A DNA stretch of 64,000 nt from Tolypocladium sp. Sup5 PDA-1. Its lineage: Eukaryota > Ascomycota > Sordariomycetes > Hypocreales > Ophiocordycipitaceae. This document shows, piece after piece, positions 11,785-24,136 of this stretch. The first letter of the stretch is position 1, and every line of letters starts with the position of its first letter. The notes beneath the pieces were generated by a model, which was given only the letters and a program-made list of their open reading frames with translations, was not told the DNA's origin and did not search any database. A program made the position numbers and the translations under genes. The stretch covers positions 930,001 to 994,000 of the forward strand of contig JPHH03000003.1 in NCBI GenBank assembly GCA_000750105.3, in the 5' to 3' direction.

Positions 11785-12830
11785 TTATGGCGACGGTGAC
11801 GGCGACGACTCCGACTCTTGCGGTGACTCTGACTCGTCCGGTGACTCTGGCTGTTGCCATGACTCTGAAAATAACGATGACGCTGGCGGCATCACGTCCC
11901 ACTTCGAGCCGGGCCACTCGCCCTGCCCCAGCAGATATCTCTCCACCACCTCCGACCGCTCGGCCGCCTTCAGGTTCAGCCCGCCCGACTCCAGCGGAGG
12001 TACTCCATCCGTAGGTGCCTGAGCTGCGGCAGGGAGGCAAAGAGCCACTTCAGCCTTGCCTGGAGCGTCGTCTCCGTCTGCTCGTCAAACAGGAGGCTGA
12101 GCGACTTGAGCGACTCGAACGACACGTTCGGCGCGCCTCGGACGGAGCGAGGGAGATCCGACGTACGCAGCAAAAACGGCTCAAGTGTGAGGCTGTCCAG
12201 CGGCATATCTCGCTCCCAGAGCGCGCTGACCACATCCGCCTGCTCGGCGATGATACTGACGCCGGCCCTCCGTATGGAATCCTCGTGCTCGAACAGACTC
12301 TGCAACTCTTCGGCTTTCCACGAATTCTGTGTCCATCTGAGCGTGACCTCTCTCAGGAACGTGAGTTTCATGAGCGCCCGCGACAGCAGGTCCACACTCG
12401 GCGGGCCAACGCCAAAGGCCTTGTCGCACGTCCTGAAATACTTGGCCCTCACTCAGTCCATGTAGTCCGCGCGCCGCTCCGGTTCCAAGTTGTAGCAGTG
12501 GTCGAAAGACTCGACGAGCCCCAGCTCGGCCCTGTTCCGGCTCAGGTTCAAGGTGAGGCAGCGGATCCGGCGGGCGCACTGATGGAGCCGGTTGGGCTCG
12601 TCTCGCCACTTGAAGTCACGGAAGTGCGATAGCGCGAGCAGCGGCCGTGTAGCGACTGCAACGGCGCGGCATGACCGCCCGAAGCACTTAAAGCTGCGGG
12701 TGCGGAGGTACTCGGTGATGTCTGCGAGCAGTTCGGACGGAAGGAGTTCCAGCGGCGAGAGCGTGGGCGCGTTCGTGCCATGTTTGCCAACGATCTGCGA
12801 GGTCATCCCAACAAGTTTGTGGGGACCCAT
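11785..12830 (-). pseudogene. F-box protein gene, broken by a nonsense codon and a frameshift
   Basis: Starting at the ATG at 12830, the frame encodes an N-terminal F-box (LSPLELLPSELLADITEYL near residues 24-42, then SFKCFGRSCRAVA). F-box proteins link substrates to SCF ubiquitin ligases. The frame stops at TGA 12455-12453 after RRADYMD, yet the same frame goes on immediately with VRAKYFRTCDKAFGVG and LRR-like text (LTFLREVTLRW, LRHLRMEYLRW). Near 12000 the protein-like signal jumps to another frame (GLNLKAAERSEVVERYLLGQ) and ends in an acidic Ser/Pro/Glu tail with TAA at 11787-11785. No intron of plausible length removes either lesion; a GT-AG pair at the frameshift would be only 36 bases. 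The TGA could derive from CGA by one transition. A sequencing error at one site cannot be excluded. Confidence 0.6.
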
Positions 12831-13303
12831 GGTGTGGTGATGCAGAAAATAGTTTGTTTATACCAAAGTTTGTACATGCGATGTAGGTAGCCGTTACTGC
12901 CTGCCTTATAAGTTACGTGGAAGGGGGTTGACACCTTCGGAGCGTCATACGTTAGGTTGGTGGTCGTCGCAGTTCCTGAATGCGACAATGCCTTGGGTAA
13001 CTCTCTATCAGATGAGTTAGGAGTCGCACACCAATTCACGATACGGGATACTTAAAACGCCAACCTCCGGGACCCACTTGGCTGCGAGACGCGCCTCACT
13101 CAACTCAAATTTCACCACGCCAGACTCTTCAGCTTCAACCTCAAGCTCAAGAACAGCGCGCTCCTGCTGCAACTGCCCAGCCAAGGCATACCGCACGTGA
13201 GTCCTCACTCGAATCCCATGGCACAGCCCAGCTCTGACGCGCCGCAGGGGTCCTGGCGGAATATGTAGAGGGGCCCATACATACATCGCCACACGCCGCC
13301 GCC
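12831..13303. other. Divergent intergenic region, F-box pseudogene / small membrane protein
   Basis: This lies between two divergently oriented 5' ends. No additional gene or clear regulatory motif is recognised. Confidence 0.5.
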
Positions 13304-13591
13304 ATGTTCAAGTGAGCCTCTCACCCAACCCCTCGATCCCCGTCCACGTTTCCATCCAGGGCTTTCTACCGTGTCGCATAACTAACCAGCCATCTCAGAG
13401 CGTACAAGAACCTCTCTCCAAAGACGCGCGTCGGCGTCGGCGTCGGCGTCATTGCCTGGGGCCTCGTCGGCCTCTATCTCTCAGACCGCGCCGAGGAGAA
13501 GTTTGGCTACACGCCCTCCGACAAGGACAAGGAAGAGCTGCGCAAGTGGACGCCGCGGGTCACGACCGTCGACAAGTCGGACGAGAACTGA
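13304..13591 (+). CDS. Small single-pass membrane protein, 66 residues
   Basis: The first exon is only 8 bases (13304-13311, ATGTTCAA). The intron 13312-13398 (GTGAGC...CTCAG) leads to exon 13399-13591, ending in TGA. The product reads MFKAYKNLSPKTR, then one hydrophobic segment at about residues 14-30 (VGVGVGVIAWGLVGLYL), then a charged tail SDRAEEKFGYTP...DKEELRKWTP. The basic N-terminus followed by one helix fits an N-anchored inner mitochondrial or ER membrane protein, but I do not recognise the family. The Val-Gly run comes from a GGCGTC hexamer repeat at about 13433-13451. Splicing is supported because the 8-base exon supplies the only sensible ATG and the frame joins exactly. Confidence 0.7.
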
Positions 13592-14207
13592 ATCCACCTT
13601 GCCCTCAGCCATGATGTACGCGGTGACACAAGACCAAGCAAGTTGGGCATCTTGATCAGTCTCAAGTCCCCGCCATAGCATAAGTTAGAAATAGCACTGT
13701 CACATTCACAGTCATCCATGCACTGTTCTAGCACACTCCGTGTTCAACAAGCCGTTGCGCATTTTCTACATCCGCGGCATTCTCGTCAGCCCGTTCACGA
13801 AACCTGCCACTCCCTCAGTCCACGAAACCAGGTACACAATGCGCGGTGCAAAAACGTCATTGATCAGTTCAGGCCATGAAGTCGTGATGGCCCACCGAGA
13901 AAACACAGTAGCCGACCGACCACCCCCTTCTATCTTGATCGAAAGTCTAATAATGCAAACTCAACTCCCATCCCCGTCTATCCGTTTTGGAAATGCATTT
14001 GCAGAGCTGGACCGCCACCGTCGCCATTCCATATTGCTTGGGAAGAGCTGTCCATCGCGGCGCACGAGGCAACCGCTGTGTCGGTCCAAGTTGCTAAAGC
14101 CCCAATTGGGTCCCGAAAACAAGGTCGAAAACAAGCAGAAACTCAAAAAGTAAACACGAATCTCAACGCCACCAGATGCAACCTCCACCCCGAATGCTTT
14201 TGTCAAA
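13592..14207. other. Convergent 3' intergenic region
   Basis: This holds the 3' flanks of the small membrane protein gene and the C2H2 regulator. Frames seen here lack any protein features. Confidence 0.5.
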
Positions 14208-17204
14208 TCATAGCATATTGCCTCCGACAGTGCTAGACTCCATTTTGACGGGTGCCGCTCCAGTGTCGTCTGCTCCTCGGGGGGCATCGTCGAACAAGTC
14301 CGCCATGTTCAGTGTCGAATCCTCAATGCCATGCTGGACACTAGCATCTCCAACCGTCTCCAATTTCTCCCCTTTCGACTCCCCACCATTCAACGCCCAA
14401 CCCTTGATGGCATTGACCAACCGCCAGACTCGCATGAAGCTCGCCTCCGGATCCTGCCCCCGATCGTCAGGCTGGCTGCATGACAGGAGGCGTTTGGCTA
14501 TCCAGTAAGAGAGTATGGCATCGCGAGAAACCCCATCTCCAGGAATGCAGCCCGATACTGGATGCAAAGGGCCATCCACAGAATCTTCGTCCCAGTTCGC
14601 CTTGATTTTGCCAAGTGCATCGCTCAGAACCGTGGCGCTTTGCGGGTCCATACAATCGGAAAAAGCATCAACCGGCACGTATTCATGCTTGACTGTGTCG
14701 TAGGGAACGATCCAGTCCCGAGATGGTAGCAATTCCCCGGGAAGATGAACTGTCCTTCCGTCCCTTTGTGCGCGCCAGATGAGTGACATCATGGCGTACA
14801 ATAGGACCCATTTACCAAGCGTATCCGTCCTTCGTTTGCCAATCTGGTGCGATGGGTGTAGCAACGCCTTCAGCGCCAAATCAAGTTCTGGCTGTTGGCG
14901 GAATGGCGATCCGTGTGGATTGACTTTCGTGGCATCTCCACCTCCGTGTAACCCCAGAGCGGAGGCCCAATCTTCGAGGCTCTCCGCACTCCATGCGGCA
15001 TCGCCGCAAGGAAGTGGAAGGCGAATCTCGAAAGGGTCGAACTGGGGTGGAACGTTGCAGTAAACTGCCCACATCGTGTCACACATGAAAATGCCATGCA
15101 TGAGCCGTATTCGTTGCTCCTCCTCACGCCAGGCCATCCAATCGTTGCTTTGAGGTTGTCGATTGCCAGTGCCGAGTCTGCCTTGAGAGTGTTGAGAATG
15201 AAGGCATGAACCAGGCGCATGGAGTAAATTCAGCCTTCGCGCCTCCGATGCGACACGAGGGAACGTCGTCCTAGCACGATGCCGTTGCTCCGGTGTCCCG
15301 TTCCAGACATGGAGAACGCTCGTCAGAAGAACCGCTTGGAGCTCCTCAGTATCTGCCTTGGTAGCATGTCGACTGCCGACGTCTTGCGAGCTCGCGCCCG
15401 ACATGACGCGGCAGTCTCGTTCCATGGCCACCCAGAGGGAGTCCATCATTTCTCGCACAATGGACGGTTCGACCCGGTCCGAGTAGCAGGCACCAATGCA
15501 GCACATTGACGTTGCTAGGCTGGTATGTGCCTCCATGATCCGGAAGGAAGGGGCGTGAAGGAGCGGCGCGTGGTCGTGGAATTTGTCGTACTGGCCAATG
15601 AAGTCTTGGATATTATCTGGGGAGAAGTGCAGGTTCATGCCCGTCAGGTGGGGGTCAATCGCCTCGTTAGGGGGGTAAAAGAAGTTTAGGATCTGGCTAG
15701 AGAGCTGGCTATAAGGATTCTCGGTAGTCGACGGTATGCCCCACTTGGAGTAGACGACGGTATCACTGGAGCTGCAATCCGTCGTCCGCGTAGCGGTATT
15801 AGGCCCGGTTTTGGTTCCGATCTGCGTCTGTCCACGATTAGGAGGATGAAATGGATGACGGTTGAGGGTTTGATGCGCACCAGCCTGGAACATCTGAGAC
15901 CAATCGAGGCCAGATTGTTGATTCGCATTCGAACCGCCATACATGGGCATTCCGTTCTGACCCGGGGGCATGCTGTAGTTGGGCATGGGCTGCTGGTTCA
16001 TAGAGTTCTGAACCTCGCCGCCATACGGCTGCGAGTTGCCCATGCCAGGCATGCTTCTCCTGTCCTGGGGACCGCCGTTCTCGAGCCTGTTCATACTGCT
16101 CGACCGGGAGAGCTGGTTCTGGTCGCCACCCATGTTGTTCATGCCGTCCTGAACGGGCACCATACCAAAGGGATGGACCATGCCGTCTCCGGGCATGTTG
16201 TTGAGACCGTTGAGATGGTTCATCTCCCCATCGTTGCCGAGGCCAGCGGCCTTTTGGGCCTGAGCATTTTTCTTAACGTGAGCTTGAGGGTGGGACAAGT
16301 GGCTTGCTCCGGTGGGGTTTCCACGACGGATCGAGCACTTCTGGAAGTGACGCTTCAAGATGTCACTTCGCGAAAACGTATCACGACAGAGCACACACAT
16401 GTAAGGGCGATCACCAGTGTCTAGACGGCTCATGGGTCAGCTCGCGCTCAACGCGCAACAGGGGGTCGGTCATCACTACTCACGTCGAAGGAGATGGCGC
16501 TTCAAGTGCTTGGCGTGCAGGTAGGTCTTGGTGCAGTGAGGGCATGGGAACTTCCCGTCCGCATCCTTGACGGGAATGACGGTGCTCTTGGCAGCACCGG
16601 TTCCCGCGGCGGGGGCGGCAGGCCGGCCGGGAGCGCTGGGAAGAATGCCCCTGCGGCCCTGCGAGCCCACGACGTGAGTGGGCTGCTCGGGGTCCTGGAG
16701 GACGGGGTTGGGCTGCATCAGCGAGCCCGGACCGTAGGGCGAGGAGACGCCGGGCTGCGGCATGATGCCGCCGGGAGGCATCGGGCGCAGGACGGGAGGA
16801 CCACGGCCGCCGGCGGGAGCGGGGGCAATGGGTTGCGGGTGCGACGCGGCCGTGGTGGTCTGCGGCATCATGGCGGCCGAGGTGCCGTAGCCCGGGTGGG
16901 GAGGATACGGGTTCTGCGCCATCGAGTAGACGCCGGGTCGCGACGCGGGCTGCGACGTGTTCTGGTAGCTGGGCAGGTTGTTGGCCGAGTTTGGAGTGTT
17001 TGGAGTGCCTGGGGTCCGCGGCGTATGCGGGTGGCTACCGTAGAGCGGCTGCATAGCTGAGGTCGGAGGCTGCAGAGGCGGAAGCGTCTGCGGTAAGGGC
17101 GATCCCGTCTGAAGCTGGTTGGGAGAGATGGCAGTTGGCGATGGATATGTCTGTGGCGCAGAGGTCGTGTTTATACCATTAGAAGGGTAATGAGAACCGT
17201 CCAT
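14208..17204 (-). CDS. C2H2 zinc-finger transcription factor with fungal-specific regulatory domain
   Basis: Exons are 17204-16484 and 16420-14208, giving 977 residues. Residues 1-215 are disordered and rich in Pro, Gln, Ser and Thr. Finger 1 is C221-x2-C224-x12-H237-x3-H241. The 63-base intron splits the codon of H241, and the TGDRPY linker starts exon 2. Finger 2 is C249-x2-C252-x12-H265-x3-C269, a C2HC variant. Next come a Met/Asn/Gly-rich linker and, from about residue 450, a long helical region (LSSQILNFFYPPNEAIDPHL, FHDHAPLLHAPSFRIMEAH, GACYSDRVEP) matching the fungal-specific transcription factor domain. The product should be a nuclear DNA-binding regulator; targets are unknown. Its upstream side is an unusually long gene-free stretch with a CT-rich leader. 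Confidence 0.88.
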
Positions 17205-18130
17205 ACTATTCCTTCACAAGACGCGTCGCGAGGCGAGGAAGACGAGACGTCGCGGCACGCAACGAGCTGGCGGCGGCGTGGATCGGTGACGGCGCGAAGC
17301 TGTCGACGATCTTGTAGTGAAGGACTCGAGGGTATTCGGGTCCGGAAGTGGTCGAGGCGCAAGAAACCGTTGCGAGGCCCACGCGACGATGCGAGAAGGC
17401 GGCAGCGGGGAGGTGGATGAGGCGGCTCAAGACAGGTCCCTCTTGGAGGTGTGGTGTTTGGGGGAGGGTTACAGAAGTGGAGACCCGGGTCGCGATCCTT
17501 TTTTATTTTTCCCTGGACTGGGCTGGGGGTGACGACTGTCAGGTACAACCGCGCGCAGGGCAAAACCAAGCCGGAAATGTGGGTGGAGGCGTGAGGTCAG
17601 AGATGGTGGTGAGGGCCTTTGGCGATGGCGATGTGGATGTGGATGGATGTGGATGGCTGTAGGCGTGGATGTGGATGTGGATGTGGATGTGGTGCAGCGT
17701 GGCAGAGCGTACGTACGAGTACCGCAGGCGCGAAGGTACTTGCTTGAATCGCGAGCGACTGGCTGGCCGACTGGCGTGGTGGATGCAGCGGCAGAAGCGG
17801 AACCGTTTTCTGATGCTTGTTCGATGATGGCAAGTGGGCCCTGGCCAGAAACCGCAAGCAGAATAAGGTGGTGCTGGGATCCAGAAAAGACGACGCCGAA
17901 GCCGAAGTTTTTTTTTTTCCCTGGTCTGGCTCCGCGTTTACCTGAGAATGGCACACGCCCGCTGGGTCCGCGAGTAGGAATTGAGGTGAGGGCCGGGTGC
18001 GAGGGCGGAGGGTTTTTGCGTGCAACGGATGGCAAAATACTGCACTGCTTTTACCGGGGAGGATGAAAGAAGAGAAGAGTGGAAGAGGGAGAAGAGAGAG
18101 AGAAAGAGAAAGTGAGAGGTCGGAAAGTCG
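17205..18130. promoter_or_regulatory. Probable 5' leader and proximal promoter of the C2H2 regulator
   Basis: On the gene (minus) strand this is pyrimidine-rich, with a long CTCT/TTCT tract (purine-rich on +, about 18060-18120) and T-poor/C-rich blocks, as in long fungal 5' untranslated regions. It also holds the GTGGAT repeat. No coding frame here looks real. The transcript start cannot be placed from sequence. Confidence 0.4.
17665..17692. repeat. GTGGAT hexanucleotide repeat
   Basis: There are about four and a half perfect GTGGAT units, with degenerate units upstream from about 17629. The repeat lies roughly 460 bases upstream of the C2H2 regulator start. Confidence 0.85.
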
Positions 18131-21100
18131 AGGGAACAACCCGGGCCAGTGACGAGGTGAGGTGAGGGCAAAGGGTGTACGAAGTACCTGGAAGGGGGTG
18201 TGGCAGTAGGGGTACGTACAGGCCGGCGCCCAGGAAGCCAGGACCACCGGACCTGTCGTCGTAAACGCGCTCGAGGGTACATGTACCAGTGACTTTGGGG
18301 CCTGGTTGCGCGTTTGCTAAACCCTGTCGGTCGACGAGGGGAAGGGAACCTAAGGCAACCGGAAATTTTCTCTCGGTACGGATACAGACTACATTTGCAG
18401 AGTGTGGTCGCTGTGAAAGGCGTCTGTTCTGGTTGCAGTGAATGCCCTCCTGTTGAGCAGAGGTAGGTTGGTAAGGTTTTTCATTTTTGCCTCTTTGCAC
18501 ACTGGCGGCCACTCGCGCGTCCGACTGGCTGGTTCGTGACTTGATCCGATTCATTCACCCCTTAGTCCATCCTCCGTATTCTCTTCGATGCCGAATTTTC
18601 CTCCGCGATATCGCGCGGTTCGGGTCTACGGCGCATTGGCTTGGTTTGTCAGGGTTTTCTACGATTAGCCTGCCTGCCGCAACTGGCGGCTTGACATCTG
18701 TGCTTGGCCACGTCTCGGGTACCTGGCCAACACCTGCCACTTCCAGCCACGGACCAGCTCGAGGCGGTGTACCTCGGGCGTACCATGCACCTTACTCGCG
18801 ACGCAGGTCACGCGAAAAAGCATGAATCGCCTCGTGTCTGCCACTTACGCGGTAATATGATCGCGGCCGAAGCAGAAGCAGACGGGATGCAGATGCAGGC
18901 GAGACGCTGGCGGGCAGATCCAGAACGCAAGATGCGAGAGGTCCCAGCGCCGCGACCGGGGACAACCACGTCCAGTCCATCGTCTGTTCCTTGAGGCCCT
19001 GAACTGTTGACGGCGCTACAGTGCCTTGGCTGCGCTGCTTGAGGTGCTGTCGCTTCTGTGCATCAGCAGGGATCTGGCCGATGCTTCGGGGTTCAGCGGT
19101 TCACCAGGTCCGGGACAGGCCCCCACCGATTGTGCGTGCTTCAACTGCTGCCCCCTCACCCTGCCTCTCGCTGCACCGGAATTGCACACACCGCAGGGGG
19201 CGGCGCAGACAACCGCGCAACTCTGCAGACGCGCACTGTAGACGACGGACTACCTGAACTCGTCAAGCCACCGGCGAACCATGCCATGCCAAACAAGCCT
19301 GCCATGCTAGGGATGCTGCCCAAGGAACCCAAACCCATGCGCCATGCCTGCTTCGTGGGGGTGCCAGCAGGGCCACGATGTCAGTATGTACTCGTACTCG
19401 TACTGTACAGGCGCTCGTACCGAATACAGACAGCAGCCCATCTGCACAATATCCAGTCGTCCTGTGGCCGTTCATCCGCCACACACGCCGCACCCCCTCC
19501 AGGACAGGCTTGACTGACCGACTGGCACACCTTCGACTCTTTGCTCACGATGACGATGCGATGCTGCATGGTGTTTGCAGACTGCTCGGTTGCGGTTACT
19601 AGCTGCTACCACGATATGTAACGATGAGCATGCACAATTGGGCAATACCTAGCCTACGAACACGGCCAGGCCAGTCATCGTCCCGCATGGCATTACCTCA
19701 TAGATATCGGTGGCCCGAGGAGGATCGCCGAGCACGCCCGTGTCCAGCCTCTCCCATTTCTTCGGTCTTGCGTTGGTGTGATGGATGGTTTGGCGCTGAC
19801 CACGCTGGCGCCAGATCTCTTTACTTGTACCGTATCCGTTGTCGCATCGGCCTACTGTCTCTTCTAAAGTTCCGGACAGGCAGAGTACTTTGTTTGAGGT
19901 GCTCGCCGATACAGGACAGACTACGGACTACTAGTCGTGGCTGTCTGTCCGGGCTTCGTATACCGCACCAACGAGGTATATTGGTCATTCATTTCTTTGG
20001 CTTCGATCGCCGCGAATGGCACACCTCGATGCCTATTGCACGTATTCCACGGTACTTGCGGTGGTTGGGTAGGATCGCGCTCCAAACCTTAAATGCCGAT
20101 TTGTGACGACGGCCTCCCTTCATCAGCTGATTTTCTGCTCTGGCCAAGATTCGAATACGTCGTCAGGGATATTCGGCACGCAACCTGTCTCTCCCGTGTC
20201 AAACTCACCGCATCGTCACAGTCGCGGCCCTGGGCGAGCTGTGACCAGTCCGGCCGGGAGACGACATTGCTCTCTCCGAGCCGGGGTTGACGCTTCTCTT
20301 GGCTTGGCAATACCGACGTCCGCCTTTGCAGGACGTCATGTCACGATGAATAATCCGTAACCATCACAGCAATGCGCGGTACGTCTGGAGTTGTACGAGT
20401 AGTATAACAGCGCTGTAACAGTAGTGGGCAAATTAGCAACCACCTATCCTGCCGCCTGCAGACATTAAGCGCTCGGGGGCCACAAGTTGGAGCGGAACCG
20501 ACGGGGATGCAGAGCGATGATGTGCAGCAGCCCAGGGTCCACGAGTCAAGCGAGGTCCATACTCCCCTGGCACGTCGACTCCCGCCAAGTCGCTCGTCGG
20601 TCCTTTTTCTGCGCGTCACCTGAAGGGAGAGTTGCAATAATACGGACAGCACTCCGTGGAATCATCCCATTTGCCGTGTGGTTGTGCCGCACAGCCGCGC
20701 CCTTCTCCCCGTCCCTCGCATGTGGGAGAATTGCTGCTGCCGTTGCTGCTATTGCTGCTGTTGTTGCCGTTGTTGCTGGTGAAGCCAGGGCAACGACAAG
20801 TCAAGTTCCTGAAACGAACGCGTGGCACGGCACGCGTCGACATCCTGGAGGTTTCCCCTGGCTCGTGTCAACCGCGGCGCCCAATGGCTGGCGGCGACTC
20901 CAACCGCCCACAAGGCAGATCTGTGGACCCAGTTGTCGTCCCTCGACAAGAACCCCAATTCCCAAGGGACTGGCCGGCTGGCCCCCATCAACCCCTCCAA
21001 ACCCGTTGTTCCAGTAGGGGAATGGGGACACCAAAAGCTTCGATCCGCCGTCCAGAAGCTTTTTGCGCCCCCGAAACGGTGGAGTCGTTGCCGTGAGGAG

Positions 21101-24040
21101 ACGCAGAATTTGGAGAAAATCGGGCTGCACACACAGCTAGACAACAAGCGCTGGTCCCGGTGTCAGCGCATCGCAACCCAAGGCCCATGCGGCTCTTTGC
21201 ACGTCTGGGCCGTGATCCGACGTCGAAGCCTCGTTCCCCTGGATGGCCGCTCGACCAGTACGGCCTCGTACACACTGGGGCACGCACATCTCTCGGTGGT
21301 GCATGACCGACCGCAATCGGCCTCTGCTGGGTCGGACAATGCCCGAGGGATCGCTACTACCTAAGTAACCCTCGTCATGAGCGAACTCATGAGGCACGCG
21401 CAGAGCGCAACGGCCGTCACTGGCGAAAAATACCCGCCGCTGGTGCGACTCGAGCTATCCGCGGCTGCGTAGACAGGACAGCAGACATGGGTGCTGAACT
21501 TGCTGGGCACCACCGCAACCAGGAGGGATGTCCCGTGACGTTGATTCCAGGGCATTGCTGGCCGGTTTGGGACACGGGGTGCCAGGAAGGAGACGGGACA
21601 ATCTCCTGGCGACGGGGTGAAGAGACGAAGCGATGTGCCGATGGTCCCAAGAAGCCGTCTTCTCAAGGCTTGAGCTCACAAAGGTCAGTCAATGGCTGAT
21701 GTCTGTGGCATGGCGCCATCGCCAATTCCGCAGGGTCGCGGAACGGGTGAATCAAGCGCCATGGCAGCTGCAGGCCCGAGATTTCTCCGAGGACAGGGGA
21801 TCCTGCCGCTGGCGCCGTTTATGCGGTTATTGCTCTCTCACCGCCTGGCACCTGACACGCAGATTTTTCCCATGCGCGCCCATTTAAGCAACACGAGTCA
21901 ATACTCGTACAGCACAATGCAGTGTGTGTGCGACAAAACAACGGCAAATGCCATGACCACCTTATTACCACCTCTGTCAGACAGCCGGTGCTGGCGCGCC
22001 GTCGCCCGTTGGTCCATGGGCTGACAATCCATTTGTCACTGCGCCTTGGCCGAATAGGGAATTCATGTCCGCTTGCAACATCTCGACGACGCCGGTAACG
22101 CTACTACGAGTAGATATCGCCGGCTTGCCGGGGGCCAAAGTCGCAGATACATTGACCACGCTGTTACGCCTGGCTCTAGTCCGTAGCGGTTGCATCACTC
22201 AAGCGCAGGCTTGAGCGATGGCCAGACCCCTGCTCTGCCGCGACTGTCGGAACTGCTGGAAACGGAATACCGACGCTCTTCGCACCCCTTGGTCTTCAAT
22301 CTCTCTTTGCTTTGCTGCTGTTGCCTGCCACAGTGCCAGCTAGTGCTTGGCCGTCTGTGTGGCTGGCGATCGCAAACACGCGCACCTCGGCATAACAAGG
22401 TGTCGGGAAATGCTCCGCCGTTGTGCATAATCGGAGGGTTGGGGTTTGGGGCGTGGGTGTTCTGGCTCGCTGGATCATGGATGCTGTTGGGCTGGCCAAC
22501 TGGGCTGGCTGGCTGCTTGTCTCTCTTTGGCGGTTGTCGGCCAGCGAGCGTTAGCAGCATCCCCATCCCAGCTGTCTGGAGCCCAAGCCCGCCCAGCCCA
22601 ACCCGCCAGTGTGACGTTGGACAAGAACCACATTATTATCCGCTACAGCACGGCAGTCGACAGCGTGCCTGGCGACCAAGCGGGACTCGAAGAGCCTCAT
22701 GTGGAGAGTGGTCCAGACATTGCCGTCTCCGAAGACCCCATCCCGCCCCATCCCACAGATCCGTTGATAAGAGCCTCACAATCCATCACGGCGGGACAAA
22801 CGATGCATCCGTCCCTTGTGCAACGCAACGACGGGAAGCAGTGGGGGAGGGGAGACCAGCAACCTCGCTGCATCTGCCCTCAACACTACGCGCCCTAGTC
22901 GCAAACCTCTCGCGGATACAGCGCCGAGGGTGCCCTGTCTTGTCGGGCGTCGCCTGGGCGTGCCTGTTGAGTGACTGGTCGGCTGGCTCGCTTGGCTTCA
23001 TTCTCACAGTCTCCCGCACTCTCTCTGTCCTCTCACACGCACTGGATTTCAGCGCCGCTCGGCCGCCTTCTCAATTGCACACACGACGGCGCACCCCCTT
23101 CTATCGCAACCATTCAGCCGAGCACTGCCTACGAAATGGCTGTATATCCAGCGCTGAGCTGGCATGCACGCCTAGTACCTCGGACGCAGCACTCGGTGCA
23201 GGCAGACATGCAGCGGCCACCGGCACAGGATGCGCGCGAGTCAGCAACCTTCTTAGCCGTGGAGGATGTCACAGCACTGGCCCAAGGACGGCGTTCGAGT
23301 GCCAGAGACCGACCTCGGACGAACTCCGACACGCTCGCTTGTCATTTTTGTCCAACACCGCCCTTGTCTTAGTGTCGAGCTATTCTGCATTACCGAGAGT
23401 CTTGCCGGGGTGTCGAGTGCATACACCACCCAAGCAAGGCAACCCAGACGAGCACGCCAGAGAGGACGAGCACCAAGAGTTGGGAAATTTTGGCAACATC
23501 CTCTCGTTTGCCCTCGACTTGAGGTCCGGTCAGTGGTTGCGGCGGGTCCGGACGTGGTTTATGCTGTGGCGATCGCCCAAGAGGCCCGAACTCCGTACCA
23601 TCAGGGCCGGGCTGGAGTTCGTCTTGTGCCGCCGAAATCAGATTGTGGCACTCGGTTTGGGGCGTTTGTGCCACAGAAAAGTCGCAAGACGTCACTCGCA
23701 GCAAGGGCCACACGCTGGCCCCGCCAAATAACCCCGACAGGTGGCAGGGATATCGAAGGTCTAGCGCGAACTTTTGCAGGGTGAAGGGAAGAACGCACAA
23801 CGCACACCTGGCAGCCAAGTATCGTGGCTTCCACAATCTGGCCCAGGTGATGAATGAATGGCAGTCAATACGGCAACCAACAGCTAGCGGTGGCAGGGCC
23901 AAGTAACGCCAGAACCAGCCCAACTAAACGTGGCGAGCACGAGCGGCGCGGCGCTCTAGACCACCGATGCCCACACCCAATACCTTGAACGCGCAACCTC
24001 CAGCAGCGGACTACCACGTGGGAGTGGTCTCATAACACAC

Positions 24041-24060
24041 CGCACGCACGCACGCACGCG
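24041..24060. repeat. CGCA tetranucleotide repeat
   Basis: About five tandem CGCA units, intergenic. Confidence 0.85.
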
Positions 24061-24091
24061 CTGCAAAGTTCCGCGGTGGGGGGCGACGTCG

Positions 24092-24136
24092 CTCTGCTGG
24101 CTCTCCTGGCTCTCCTGGCTCTCCTGGCTCTGCTGC
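24092..24136. repeat. 9-bp tandem repeat, CTCTCCTGG-type, five units
   Basis: Three perfect CTCTCCTGG units (24101-24127) are flanked on each side by one variant unit, CTCTGCTGG before and CTCTGCTGC after. It is intergenic. Confidence 0.85.

Noticed and set aside
11990..12035. A GT-AG pair that would repair the F-box frameshift
   Set aside because: The interval would be only about 36 bases, shorter than any intron in this window (minimum 50).
24041..24136. Tandem repeats as a CRISPR-like array
   Set aside because: Simple 4- and 9-bp tandem units without spacers, in a eukaryotic genome.
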